From Albula goreensis (Eukaryota > Chordata > Actinopteri > Albuliformes > Albulidae), in the NCBI GenBank assembly GCA_022829145.1, contig CM040758.1, positions 9,470,128-9,534,127 on the forward strand: DNA of 64,000 nt, read 5' to 3'. The notes under the pieces are model-generated. The model was not told the DNA's origin. It saw only the letters and a program-made list of their open reading frames with translations, and did not search any database. Positions 38,589-52,429 of the stretch are shown here, in pieces (within the stretch, counting starts at the first letter, position 1; each line of letters opens with the position of its first letter). Made by a program: the position numbers and the translations under genes.

Positions 38589-40894
38589 ATTAAAATTTTA
38601 GCTTACGTTCCTGACAGCCATACCTGTTTTATAGCTCCGGGTTATGGGGCTGATTCATTTATCTCCTCTCTGGTCTCATCTTTGGCCTGCTTTGTTCCCT
38701 CGCGGCATTGTTTCAGAAACACGGCCCGACGTTTGATGAAAACTAATGGCAGTGCTCCGCAGAGCCGCTCTTCAGCAGCACCACAGTTAATTATAGCGCT
38801 CCTTACCAGTATACCTGAGTGTTGGGGCTGTAACGGGAGAGGAATGGCAAAAGCAGGGCCTGTATCTTTGCTGAGAGAGCTTTGTGTGTGAGGATGGACA
38901 TAATTTGCCTTGGTAAATGTAGCAGTTGACCTGGTAAGGTGTGGTCGTTGCCTTATCTTCATGGACAAAAATGTGAAAATGAATCCCTTCTTGACCATGA
39001 CTTGAATGCTCAGCTCTTTGGAGAAATTGATTTTGGCAAAATGATTCATAAAATGATTAATGTAGCCCGTACGTTAGCCCCATGGTCAAAGTTTTGATGT
39101 CTCTATCATAAATGTATGCCGGTGCACAAATTATTGACCCCTGGGGGTAAACTGGTTTCGCTACAACAGAAACACGATCTGATTCAATTGCCACAACTCA
39201 GCTTCATGTATTGTTTTAAGCCAGAATTTCCTGATATCAATGTAGTTAACATTAAATATAAGGGACAAGGCCCAAGTACATGTTCTATATTGATAACCAT
39301 TAACTAACTGAGTGTCCTTGTTTCACATGTGTACTTAAAAACATGGGACTGCTCAATAATAGCCTGTTGTTACCTGGGTAGTTATGATGTAATTACACTG
39401 ATACAGGGTGGAACCTAGTGTGAACGTGTTAAAAAGGTATGTTTTTGTCCACACTGCTGACAGAATGGCACCAATGTTCACCAATCTTCTCCCATGGACA
39501 CCTGTCTCTCAGGCCACAGAGTGCATAGTTTAGACTTGGATTCATACACAACTATCACAAAAAATAAGTTTATATGGCTGTTATGAAATTTCACTATAAA
39601 ATGTCACTAATATTTCACTAACATTTGGTCATGAAATGTCATTAAAATGAACAACCAGTGATTGCACCTCTAACATCTCTTAAGTTTGTGATAACAGGAG
39701 ATGTGGAGCTGTAATCTCATCCTAATTAATTTCTCCCATTGTATTTACGGACTTATGTAAATATACATTTTTTTGTGTGAGAATATTTGGATACTCTCTC
39801 TCAGTTTATGGAACTGAAATAAAAGCACGTGTTCAGTACTGGAGTAAATTCTCTATTCATATTTAGTTTATTTTCCAATTTAGAGTTTATCAGCTTCTTT
39901 ACCTGAATTTAAGGACACCTATGGGTGCTAAAAAATGTGTTTACAAAGGTAAGAGAAGGACATCACAATGAACATTTCCTCATTCTTTTATTTCACCTAT
40001 ATTTAAACTGAAAAAGTTACAGAGAACTTTATTTGTTTTAAACAAAGTGGGTGTGTAATGATTGCAAAGCCAACCATTGGATAGAGGACATTTTGACAGC
40101 CAACAAATCTACAGCACTGTAACAGAGAGGCTAGTGCAACATGCAGGTCAGAAAGGCGAGATATTACAGCAGGGTGCTTAGTCCAAGGATGGAAAAATGT
40201 GAAAAGCTTTCTGTGCAGCAGAGTCCCTTTTGAATATTTATTGGCAGAGTGAGGCATTTTGGGACGGACACACTGTCATCAGAGTCACACTGAATAAGTG
40301 CATAAGGTAATCAGGTGGCTAAGTTCCCAGGGTTAATATACATACAGTATAAGCAGCGGAATTTCAGTGAGGGTCAGGGGATCTTTAATAACGACAGTCA
40401 GAGCCAGGACTGCAGTTTAATGTCAGAAATCTGAGGCTAAAAGTTAAAGAAAAAAAAAACAAGCAGAAAGTCGAAAATAAATGCATGAATCCCTGTTTGA
40501 TATTAAATAAGATCTAATTGTTCAGATCATAAAATAAAAAGAAAAAAACATTTCAAAATTCCCCCCGTTTCAACTGTGCTGATTAAAGAATGCGCAATAC
40601 TTCAGTGACAAGGCCATATTACTAATTCATTGCAAACAGTGGGTTTGGGCGGGTTACTTTTTTTTTTTTTTTTTTTGAAAAATGTTCAAAACTGGCGGCC
40701 TGGTAATAAAAGCAGTGAGAAAAATTCTAGTTCATTAACATTTAATCGCCAAATTCTCTTTCATATGAAATACCCAATATAGACTGTCAGAATCAATCAG
40801 GTGTCCCGAAAGGAGACAGTGGAGCGGGATGGCGGGTTGGCGGGATGAGGGGGGAAGCGTGTCAGAGCTGGTGAGGGCCTGTTTCCTGTCTGTC

Positions 40895-41205
40895 ACCGCA
40901 ACGGCACCCAGCGGTAAGCAGACAGGCGCCGAGGAGCGTGACGCCCCTATCTGGAAACGGTTCTGTCACCGCAGCTCCGCCTGACAGAAGTTTCCGGAAA
41001 AGGTTGTGTTATCTTACACGTGTGAACATGGCTCAAAGGCAGGCCCCCGTCACCGCGGAGCACGCCGATGATCAGGGGTCCCCTTTTTTTGCTTCCGATG
41101 TGGCTTCACACCCGTGCAGAACCCCCGCGCCTCAGATCCTGGAGGAAGAGCGGCCGTCTGAACCGCGAGCGTGGCCCGTGGGACCGCCCTTCGCAGGGGG
41201 AGGCT
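40895..41205. other. Orphan CpG island candidate, strongest in the window
   Basis: Line-by-line counting gives about 29 CpG in about 310 bp with GC near 58 percent, in contrast to AT-rich flanks. A + strand frame (40938-41255, 105 codons) spans it, but its Pro/Ala/Arg-rich product is not recognised. No TATA box is evident. It may be a promoter of an unannotated transcript or a conserved enhancer. Confidence 0.55.
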
Positions 41206-42664
41206 GTTCCCTCAGACTGTCTGGAACAGTGGCTTTATTAACTTCCTCTCATTAACACTGCTCTTTAATGGAGAACCCAACAGTGGGATGAAAAACTTTT
41301 GTGACAGAAAGAATGTGGATTTCTTTATCTACTGTAGCTGAAGTGTGGGGAGCGTTTGGGCGACAAAATGGCTGCGGCGTGTCACCCATTGGCGGTGGCT
41401 GAAGTGAGCTTCTCCCATCACTTTTAAGCACTTTGACATCAAGATTAGCATTACAAAAATGTAAATGCTTCTTCTTTTTCAAAGAGTATATTCTTTAATC
41501 AGTCTGGGGCTCAGTGTTTATTTTTAAGTTTAAATTTTAAGGTTTATGTAATATGAATATGCTTATTTATCTATTTAAATGTATAAACTAGACCTTCATA
41601 TAAAGAACAGTTATAAAGCATACCACTTAATGAATAGTATGAAATACACTCTAAGAACAGATGAAAACTCAGTCATGCATGTTGCTGGGATGCAGAATCT
41701 TAAAACTACTAAAGCTATTTAACCATTACAATGCTTCTAAATGGGTACCTGCAAATAATTTACTGATAATTATATGAATATAAAAAGACCCATCAAGTTA
41801 GCCAGTAAATGTATGGCAAATGAAGAGTTTTGAGTCGGATTTAAATCTGTAGGTAGCACACTGAAGATTTTACAAAACAGTAAAGTCAATGTGAGGCCTG
41901 CTGGGCACATATTACTGCTTTGTATATCATTAACTTTGCGTTTTCTAATTAGCACATGGGGCAGAATAATGAATAAAACTCTGTTAATCAAAAGGTAATA
42001 TATGTAAAAGCAATATTTTAGCCTGGGGAGAGTTTAGGAAAGGTACAGAAAAGCTCAAAGGAGATGAAATAACACTCTGTCCACATTTGAGGATATTGCC
42101 CTCACAGCCCTTTATTGTTCAAACTTTGTTCATTAGCACTTGGACCGCTATAAAAATAAGAAAGCCCCATTAATTTTAATCTAAACTACCATATAGAGCT
42201 AAGTGGGGTGGTTCATTTTGATAGTGTTGAGAGAGAATTAAGCTGATGCAGACGTGGTAGGCCTAAGAAAGATTATAGCTTTGATTACAGCTTTGAGTGC
42301 AATCACAAAGTACAGCAGTGACATCACTGTGATACCCTGTAAAACACGCACATGCACATACACACACGCACACCCACACATTAACATATACATGCATACA
42401 TATATCTGCATGCAAACAGACCAACATGAACATTGGCACACACAAGGAAGAATTATAATTCAGAACTGCAGTTACTTGATATTTAGCACACACAATCCAT
42501 GTTATAGAAGGTAGGGGAATAAATGAGTAAATGCAGGCTGATTGCATCCTCTGAGGTTGCGATGTTATCTGTGGATCAGAATAAATTCAAGGTGTCTCAG
42601 TGAGAAATATAAATGCGTCCAGAAAGAAAAATGTTTTGGGGAAAAAAATAACATTTAAGGGATC

Positions 42665-42835
42665 TCATTTCCTGGCCGCTGCGGCGGTCCTGGCTGGCGT
42701 GCCGACGGAGCTGATGCATTTACACCTCCGATCTGAGGTGAACCCCTGCGTCTCCCTGACAGCCACGCGCCGCCGCGCCTCTAAAACGCCTTACGAGAGA
42801 TATAAATAAATCCCGCTGCGCACAAGCTGCAAATG
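42665..42835. other. CpG-rich block without a recognised gene
   Basis: About 17 CpG in 170 bp, including CACGCGCCGCCGCGCC (42762-42777). It lies 1.5 kb from the island at 40895, with AT-rich DNA between. A TATAAATAAA word follows at 42801-42810, which could be read as a TATA-like box or chance. Confidence 0.5.
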
Positions 42836-44943
42836 CATTTCTCTTCCAGAGTGGGATATTCGGGGCCGGCCCTGCCAAAACCAGAATATCATTAAGTTTT
42901 ACTCACCCATTCCGGTTCAGTGGCCCTGTGGTTAGGCTTCCCTCCCTGACCTGGTGAGGCCGGAAGCTTAATCCGCGGCTCAGTTACATTAAACGGCCAT
43001 AAAATGGTGACTCTTGCCTTTTATTTGGGTACTTAGCATCAACAGAGATGCATTGTGGGTAATGACCCCATATGCTGTTTTATACACAGTCCTGGAGTAG
43101 TGGAGAGTGTACTTTACCCTATTCCATTCAAACTCTGTACAAAACTTTTTTTTGTATATCACTTGCCCAATTGTTGTTCATATTTATTCATACAGTTCAT
43201 TCATGAGGTACAATATTTGTTTTTAAAACATTTTTACATGCATTTACAAAACTGCATTTACAGTGCATTTTTTCTAGTAAAAACAAAATACATATGTATC
43301 AATCAACATTAGAAAAATATACAAAACAAAATTAATTTTGTTGTGAGCAATGAAAGGAGTATAATGTGAAAATAAAATCATTAGTAAATGGTAACTATAC
43401 ACATACTGATATTGCACAGGTTTTCAATCCTTATCTATTTTTAATATTTAGCTTGAATTAAGACCACAACGGATTTGACACATTATGTTACATGTTAGAA
43501 ACACTTTCGGCCACCAACACCCGACAAGCTACGCTACTTTCCCAGGCTGACCCCCATTCTCTTTTGGAAAGAGGTTCTAGGCAGCGTGAACAGGAGGGCA
43601 TGTTAAAACAGGGGTCCTGGATTACCCCTCTGTGGGTATATTCCAAAAGCAGTCCTGCAAGGAGAACCATGGGGTGGGGGGTGGGGCACCGCCCCTGCGC
43701 CCCCCCCCCCAAATATGACAGGAAGACAAAAAAAGAAAAAAGAAGTCACCTCAAATGAGCCGACCTCAATTTGGGAGAAAACAAAGGGAAGACACAGGCG
43801 TTGGCAATGTCGTTTCATTTCCCTGTGACATTTTCCCAGCGCTTAAAAGGAGACAGCCTTCTGCAAGCTATTTTACAATTCTATCTTATCATTTAGCGCA
43901 TTACGCAGATAATAGCGACGCATATCAGAGTAGCACTTTTGTCAAGCGCCATTAGCATCCCTCCTTTTTTCTGCTCTGTTATTTTTCCAGATCAGATTGT
44001 GTTTTTTTTATACGACGAGTGAAAGACAACTATTAAAATATGAAAGCTGTGTTTTCTCTGAGCCTGCCATCTGGTGATTCTTAACTAGTGAATCCCCTCC
44101 TCTCAGCCCAATACAGCTCTCTTCCTCTCATTGTTTTATCAGTTCTGGCTGTCTGCTTGTTCAGCCTTCTCTGTCCACTTTGGCAGGGCTATCATTTCAG
44201 ACTGTCTGCTGCCAAGGACATGTTTCTTGTTTTCATGGTCTATTGTATTTTATCATTTTGGCAATCTTTGGTTTGAGAAAATGTGAACCACAATGAAAGC
44301 AATCTAAAGTGAATTGTTGAGGAATGTGACAATATGTTTGGAGGAATGGACTCATTGATTCTGTAATTTGTACCATTTTCAGCTAGCGAGATTGTTATTT
44401 GTGTGTGCATGTGTGTGAGAGACAGAGATAAAGAGATAGAGAGAGAGGGTAGCAGACACTGTGGCTTTTGTGAGGTCTGAGAAGTAGGGGCAACATGAGG
44501 TGTAACTACTGATCTCTCCCTCTGTATGGCCCAGTACATGATCAGGGAGAAACGAGAAAGGGTGAGAAGCAGGGGTGAGAAAAGTGAGATCAGAGTGAGA
44601 AAATTTGAGATTAGAGTAGGTTGAGACCAGATGACGTTGAGGGATGAGGAGTAGGATTGGGGGAATTAGATTTCACAAGCCCTGTAATAGGTGGAGATGT
44701 AATGAAACACCAAGTATAGATATGCCTGAACCAACCACAAGATTTTACTCTCCAAAACAAAAATTGTGATCGGTTCAAACTGTCTCAAAGTCATTGATAG
44801 CTTACTGTATCTCCACCCATTTTTGGCATGTCTTTGTCCATTGTCCAATGACCTGTGAGGACATATCAGTGTGAGTAGAACAGGCATAAGGGTACACAGA
44901 GTCAGCAGGGATCAGGGTGAGACTCATAAGGAGCACCTCACAG

Positions 44944-44957
44944 CCAGCAGATGGTGT
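44944..44957 (+). promoter_or_regulatory. Weaker CTCF-type site
   Basis: CCAGCAGATGGTGT matches the CTCF core except T for C in GGCG. Same orientation as the site at 46164. Confidence 0.3.
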
Positions 44958-46020
44958 AGTTGTCAACAAACCACACAACTCTAGGACACATACATTAAGT
45001 GAAATGAAAATATGATTGAAAATGGCCTTATTAAATGTGTAAATCCCCTTTACATTATGCTAATTTCACCCAAAACTGGTCTTACTCAGTTTCATTTCTA
45101 CAAACATACCCTAGATGTTACTCAGCAGTGTCTGAAGGGGGTCACAGGCCTTTCTGTAGCAACCTGGCCTTAGGTAACTTTATATTAGTCAACCTCAGTT
45201 TCTGTATGGGAAGTAGGCAAGTCAAGGGGAGCCAGTCTTATGTGCCTACCCCTCTTCACTGTAAGCCAGGCAAACTCAGTAAAGGTGACAGGGATAACCC
45301 TGGCCACAATCAGGATGTAACCAGTATTTTATAACCAATTGCTTCAACTCAGTGAAGGCGGGACTGATGTGGTGAAAGCAAACAATCAAAGTGAAAACAA
45401 CACTTCCATGACATGCCCTCTGAGCATCTGACCAATGTCTAAGCTGCCACGTCCCAGGCTAGCCTATCAATGCTAAAGTGCTGCTACCAGAGTGCTCTGA
45501 CATTCGCTTGAGATGTGATCATGTGGTTTCAGAAACTGAGTAAATCTACATTTACTTGTCCTAAAAAGCCAGAGCCAGATAATTATTTGAGCTCACTGGC
45601 AGTCAGGAGAGTGCGGTCTCTGTCCACATACAGTATCATCAGCTGTTCCCTTCGTAACAGGATATTTGACCTTCTGAGGATACATTCTGCTTCAGTGTAC
45701 AACCTGCAAGCATCATCTTTTATCTTTAAAACAGGGAATGAATATGTCATCTTCTATCATAAGGTTGTGGGGCACCTGCACAAATTCACGAGCTGCTCCT
45801 GCTCATTTACTCATAAACAGGTGGGATATATGTAGCTGTGGGCAGTGCAGGAAGTTCCTACAGACATGTTCTGAGGTCAGAATCTTCTCATATGCAGTAG
45901 GTGAGACTGTACTGGCAGCCAAGCCAAGTGCAATATTCCATGTATGGCTGTGTAACTCCAGATCAGGGATGAGTGGCATGTTATTGGATGTTATCAAACT
46001 AATAAACATGTGTCTTATTG

Positions 46021-46073
46021 GTTGTCACCGTGGATGACAGCGTCTGATAAATGCATAAATATAAATGCAAATC
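46021..46073 (+). mobile_element. SINE-type tail fragment
   Basis: The segment GGATGACAGCGTCTGATAAA followed by TGCATAAATATAAATG matches the common fish SINE 3' tail (GGATAAGAGCGTCTGCTAAATG plus simple AAATG-like repeats). No tRNA-like head is visible upstream, so this is a truncated copy or a chance resemblance to a very common tail. Confidence 0.4.
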
Positions 46074-46163
46074 GGGGGCTGCTGGGTCCATGGAAACCAA
46101 ATTAAAGGGTCTTTGCTGTGACTGTCATGTAGTTTCCAGGATCCACCACAGGTTTTATACACA

Positions 46164-46177
46164 CCACTAGATGGCGC
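46164..46177 (+). promoter_or_regulatory. CTCF-type site
   Basis: CCACTAGATGGCGC fits the CTCF core at every informative position. It lies about 90 bp after a SINE-tail-like fragment. Fish SINEs sometimes carry such words, but this one is outside the recognised fragment. Confidence 0.55.
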
Positions 46178-47350
46178 TTCAGTCCTTTAGTTTGACCCCG
46201 TGTGCCTCTGACATTGTCCAAGAGTGAAGCTGAACGTTCTAATACCCGAGTGAACCCTGCATGCTACATATGTTTGATTCTGGCGAGTGCCAACAGCACT
46301 TGATACTGCAGGATATAGCTCTCCCAATGCAAAATACCCATTTACACCTGATTATATGAAGAACAATTTACTCTGTAACTACAACTCAGTCTTACCACAG
46401 TGTGCTTCATTTCACCTCATCTTTACTAAAGTGACTGTGTCCCAGAGCTTTGATGTATAATTACAGCGGTGGCATTTGAGCACAGTGGTGTGTGTATCCT
46501 GGGTTTGAGATGAATGTTCAAGTAATCTAAACATAACTGATGTTAAGCTGCAGTTTTTGGCTGATATATTTCTGGTGAAAACAAACCTTTAGCCAATTAA
46601 TTAATTAACTGTACACAATCCCGTCACCTTAAGCCTCCTCTTATATTACGCATTCCTTAACCACCTCTTTCACCAGACAGCATGAACATTTCAGTCACTG
46701 TCACTGTTTTACGATTTCCACTTTGAGGCACTGATCTGGCAATAAAGATCCGAGGTAAAGATTCACGGTCACTGGCACAAACTGTTGTCTGCAAAATGTA
46801 CTTCACAAAGTTGCCAATCTAGTAATGTATTCAGTCACCCTTACAACAAAATAATGTGATGTGATTACCAACTGGTAATTATGAATATATATGAGACAGA
46901 TGCATAGGTGACACTCCATCTGTTAAGGCCTTGGGGCTATCTTAAGTTCAGAGGAGTACAATCACAACAACTAGATATATTAGCAGTATCTTGGTGGTAG
47001 CTCAGCAATGTGTGGCTTTTGGATGAGGTGAAGTAATATTTTAACAGAGGTATTGGGTAGCATGAACAGAGTTACATCATGTTTTCTGTGACTCGTTATG
47101 CTATTGTAGCAGATTGGAGCTATTTAATGAGCTGTAATGATGTAGTGATTTTTTGTATGTTCTGTAACAAAAAATCATTAAATAATTTCACAAAATGTAT
47201 CAGTGTTTATTACTGCAGGTAATGGTGCAGAACAGGTAGACACAGTTACCAGCTGACAGCTTAATGAACATGATATAGGAACAGGTAATCTCTCTCACGA
47301 GACCTGCATTCACTTTCTGATAATCTCCTGATCCCATGGTGGTGAAGGCA

Positions 47351-47511
<161 letters not shown>

Positions 47512-48699
47512 AGCGGCCTCCTGGCCATATCCGCTGTGCTCACGAGAGAGCTACTCATGAAAGACAGAGAAACAGTGGTGATGTCATTAATACCAAAACA
47601 TGGTAACAGCCCCCCAGCCCCCTTCCCCCCTCCTGACACATTGGTGGCAGTCTGAATCCTCATGCAGCACAGAGGAGGGTCTGAGTCTGAAGCTCTGGCT
47701 GAATCCATATTACATGTGTAGGCCTCTGCCTATCTGAGCTCGGGCCATCAATAATGAATGGAGATATACAGCCACGACATGGAGCCATGTCTCTGGCATG
47801 TTAGGGCCTTCTGAAAAAGCAGCAAAAACACAGCTTTACCATTCCAGGTCCATTCCAGGACAACAAGTGCAGTGTATGTGTTTCCTTTTCCTGTTATTTT
47901 TCTTTTTTATTTATTTGCCATTCAGATGGAAGTCCCCTCTTTCAGATGGCATGTTCAGCCTGCAGTGCAGAGAAGAAAAAGGGAAGCCAAGCGGTAAGAA
48001 AGCAACACTGAAAATCAACAGACTGGTTTCAAACTTTTCTTACAGATATAAACATTAATAAAAAAAAATAAATAAAAATAGTATTCTGCTGCCCAATATG
48101 TATGAAGACAATGTATCAGATCGCATAACAAATTCTAACACCTTTCAGACCACAGGATATGACATCATATTCATATGCATGAAGTCATTTCCAATGGATC
48201 CCAAAGTCTAGCAACATGACCTCGTGGTTTATTTTGTACATTTATCACTATTTCCTCTAACCAACTTATTTTTAATTTCCTTTTCATGCACCAACTACTG
48301 AACTTATTGTATATTTTAGCTTAATGAGGCAATTACTATAATTAGTTGTGATGCAAAAAACTTCTGTTCACTAATTGCTAAAATGCTAAAAATGCTAACA
48401 TGATTTCTGTTTATGTGCTAAACTCATGAGGATGTACCCTCATTCTTTTCAAGAGTGTCTGCTATCTGCCTAAATGTTAATGCAACATTTTCAGCCTCAA
48501 ATTATGCAAAAGATAACCATGGGTGATCCAGTTTAAATTCAGATTTCGCTGAGCATGTGACCTGTGTGAACTTTAAATGTGTGACAGATTGGTACACTGA
48601 TAATGATTCATTAATGAACGTATATTTGCATCATGATGAAGCAGCAAAAGACAAAGTATGTAGTCCTCTCTGAGGTGACAGTACGGATAGCTTGACTGC

Positions 48700-49027
48700 A
48701 CGAAAGACAGAATGACTTTATATTATTGAACAGACTGTCAGACTTACCACAGACCAGACAAACAGATATAACTGGACAGACAGACTGACTGACATATATA
48801 TTATTGGATATACAGATCAGTCCACTGCAAGACAGATATATGGACAGCCTGGTCACAGACCAGATTGGCGGACATATAAATGGACAGATAAACAGGCTAA
48901 ATGCAGGACAGACAGACTGGCCATCATTTTATCAGATACATAGGAAAGATTCAGGAGAAACAGACAGACTGCAGGACAGACAGAGATAAGGCCAAACAGA
49001 TAGACAGACAGACAGACAGACAGACAG
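48700..49027. repeat. Degenerate ACAG-rich array ending in (AGAC)n
   Basis: GACAGACAG, GGACAG and AGACAGATATA words recur every 10-40 bases from about 48700, ending in a clean AGAC tract at 49002-49027. This is a tetranucleotide microsatellite with an older, decayed flank. Open frames across it are low-complexity artefacts. Confidence 0.6.
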
Positions 49028-49448
49028 CAGGGACATAAAAACTCAGGGAAGGAAAGATATCTATATGTGTATGGTCCCTGGCTACTTTACTTAAACTGAT
49101 TTAGCTACAGTTTCCATAGACGTGCCTTAAATTCACAAGAAGAACCAAATGTTTGGAGAAGAATAAAAAAAAACCCTGTATAAAGACAATACACCTGTGT
49201 GATCCGATCCATTACACGTTTATTTACAGTGCAAATACACCTTCCAGACAGCTCTGTAATTCTATTATTCCTCATTCAAAAGCTCTGCATTTCTGCCCTC
49301 TGGAGACAGTGAAAACAGCTCTTCAGATGTTTTAAAGCAGTTTCAGACACCTGCACCGATGAATGCCAACAGTCTCCCGACAACAACACAGACGAGCTTC
49401 ACATTCAGAGGAGAAGAAACGACTTTCATGGATCCTTAAAGGATGCTT

Positions 49449-49475
49449 GGGCGGGGGTGGGGGGGTGGAGGGGGG
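49449..49475 (+). other. G-quadruplex motif
   Basis: G runs of 3, 5, 7 and 6 separated by C, T and TGGA: a short-loop G4 candidate. Confidence 0.7.
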
Positions 49476-51599
49476 AGTGGAGGAGTGTACGCTATTACTT
49501 TTTGTATAGATTACAGGTATATGTTCTCACTCTCAGTGACTGGAGTGTTTTTAACATGCCTGTGTTGCACGTTCACCCGCATGCCATGTGAAAGCACTGC
49601 GGGCCCTATGCCTGCTCTTTGTATCGGAGCGTCCCTGTCCCTCTGACTTTCAAAAGGTCAGTGTCATTATTGTTGCTAAGCAACTCTACACAGGTGGAAC
49701 TGAACCTCACCGTGATGCCGCTTGTGACGGCAGCATCACTGTGAAGTACACAAGTGGGTAAAACAGTAGATTTAAATATCGCTAGAGAGCTGTCTGTTTT
49801 TGACCGAGCATCTGATCGTCATGCTGTTAGCAGAGCATAACAATAGCAGAACATTTATGTACTCTTGTGTTTCCAGATAACGCCGATATGACAGGACCCT
49901 TATCCATTTGGGATCAGCATTAATATTTATTCAAGCTTGGTTTGGGGAAAAGAATTGCATTTGTGTATTTGTTAGCCAGGCTAAGTGCCACTTAGTTAAC
50001 TGAGGAGAGTGCAGAAGAGCACACCCTCCTCTGACACATGTGATGTCAGCTGCCACTTCCTCTTCCTTCACAGCCCATTAGCTAACCTCTCATGTATATG
50101 ATGTTTCACATGGAATGTGTGTACACAGAGCATGTGCGTCAAATTCACCACAGGGGCCAGGGATCGACTCATCTGCATAGATTCCTGACCCTATAATGAG
50201 CGGATCTACAATGAGCAGTTAGTCACTTTCTTTGAGGAATCAATGAATCAATACATGCTTTGCTCCCCTTGGATCTCCTTCAGTTCAGCCAGAGCCAGGT
50301 AACGTACGGTAGATCCACCCATTTACAGCGTTCCTCCATCACTGCCTCATGTATACCTACATCTTATCTGTTCTACAGCTTATGTGTACTGGCCCATAAT
50401 GTAAAATTCCTTTATGTGGAACCACATAGACACAGGGGCTGTTTTCCAAGGGAATCTTCATATGTAACACCTGCTGAACTCAGAATGACACAGTGATGAT
50501 GTACCTACTGAATCATTCTGTATCAGCAGTGCATCATTCTGACAGTACCGGATAGTGATTCTCTCACTTGCTCTCCTTATATGGCTCTGAAAATGTAGCA
50601 CTGCCCCTGGAGACGGCGTGTGGCTGGAAATGACATTTGTGCGGTGTTTTGTTCAGTAAAGTCCTCATATCTTTATGTGGGAAATTGGTTTGCATTTATA
50701 ACAACAGTAAAAAGACAATTGGAGGTAAAAAAAAATCACAACACAAATTTATAGCATTCAAATTTTTCTGCTTCATTTGTCTTTCATTTGTCCAGAGGAA
50801 AGCCCTATTGAGATTTTATTTTCAAGGGCAAGCTGGCCAAGAAAGCAGAGGACATTAAAGAAATACAAAAGCATACACAGACGCTACATCGTTGGAATTG
50901 CCATTACAGTAACACAGTGATGATAAAACAAATCAAATAGACCTTAGCCTGGCCTGCATGAAAGCTGGTGAACATCTCCATTATGGTGTGGAAAATTAAT
51001 GTAAGCATTCATTCTCATCACTACTGAAATAGTTTGGCGAGCTCAAGTAATCGTGAAAACTAACTGTTCTTGAATGGAAAATGTAAGAGAAGTAAAAAAG
51101 TTAAGGGCATTTTTTTGTTAACTGTATCCTAGCCTTGCTGTTTTTAAGGGCATATTTTGCACCATTTGAAAATTTTCCATAAGACATCTTTATATTGTCT
51201 TCAATTGAAAATAACATACTTAAAGAAAATTATATTGTAATATAAAGTCAGTTTTTATTGAATTGCATAGGCCCATAAGGAGACTAAGTGTATGTACAGC
51301 CCATTTGAAAAAAGTGGTATAACTACTCCTTTAGCTATAGCTTCCTTACAGTATGACCGGTAATGCTCTCTCAGGCAGCTGTCTCATTGGCAGGGTGACA
51401 TTGACCTTTATCTCTGACCCGTGAGCTGTAAAAAGCTGTCTGCAGGGCAGGGCGGGGCTGGAGGAGGAGGGGGTGGCAGTAGCACTGGGTGAAAAGTCCC
51501 TTGTGAAAATAAAAAAATGCCCCTCTCTTCTGTCCCCACAGTAAGAGAGACTGAAGCTGAGGCTTCTCTCCCTCAATTCAATTTCAATTCAATTCTCTC

Positions 51600-51802
51600 A
51601 CATCTCACATCCTCTCCCTCTCTCTGCCTCTCTCCACCTCTCTCTCTGCCTTCCTTTTTCTATGTCCCTCTCTCTCTCACCCACACACAAACACACACTT
51701 CCTATCCCCGCTCTTTCTCTCCCTCCATCTCTCTCTCTCACTCACACACATAGACTTCCCCTCTCCCTCCCTCTTTATCTCCCTCTCTCTCTCTCTCTCT
51801 CC
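51600..51802. repeat. Pyrimidine (CT)-rich tract
   Basis: Mostly C and T on the + strand, with TCTCTC runs and two short CACA runs. A low-complexity, H-DNA-prone segment. Frames here are artefacts. Confidence 0.85.
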
Positions 51803-52100
51803 CTGTGAGGGCCAAAGTGACCACACATGTGTCACCGGCAGTGATTTACCAAACTAGCGCTCAATCAATGGCGCACTGAAGCAGATAACCAACACCAGTC
51901 ACAACCTATTATGTTCAAAGGGCCCTCTTTAAATTCCACTTGAGTGGGCTGACCCTGTGGCAGACTGCCAAAGACACTGAGGCTCTGCAGAGACTGGGGA
52001 TGGGGGGAAGGAAATCAGCACGGTGTAATGTCATAATGAGAAACAACAATAACAAGCACCTCACCCGACAAGAGCAATGCTAACCCTCGCTATCATAAGC

Positions 52101-52310
52101 CACGGGCATCAAACTCCTGTCCCGGAGGGTCGCAGCGCCTGCAGGATCTTTTGTGCTTTCCTGTCAATCAGCGGCAGCCAATTTACATGCTGGAAACAAA
52201 GTGCGTGGAAGATTTAGTCCAATCGATGTTTTAGATTAATCACTAAAGAGCTGAAACATACTGGAACCCAGCAGGTAGTGCAGCCCGCCATGAATGGAGT
52301 CTGACACCAG
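52101..52310. mobile_element. hAT-like MITE, about 210 bp
   Basis: The left end (CACGGGCATCAAACTCCTG, then CCGGAGGGTCGCAG) and the inverted right end (GGTGTCAGACTCCATTCATG, then GCGGGCTGCA) are diverged copies of one terminal sequence. It resembles the CAGGGGTGTCAAACTCC end of small hAT-type elements common in teleosts (from memory). The interior has typical words such as CTGCAGGATCTTTTGTG and CAGCCAATTTACATG and no reading frame, so it depended on a transposase made elsewhere. No 8-bp target duplication is clear, which fits an old copy. Confidence 0.65.
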
Positions 52311-52429
52311 TTTTACAAACTTAATCACTTTTCTTATGCTTGATGATTTAATACACTTATTAAATAAATAAATTCATCCATTAATTAATTAATCAATTAA
52401 TTTATTTAAAAATTCTGGACACTTCAGAC

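Noticed and set aside
38642-39049. 135-codon - strand frame
   Set aside because: No recognisable domain; the + strand also has a frame across the same bases. A conserved non-coding element would be a likelier explanation than a gene.
48451-48482. SINE-tail-like phrase AAGAGTGTCTGCTATCTGCC
   Set aside because: Similar to the fish SINE tail, but too short and without a body or head; left out as a feature.
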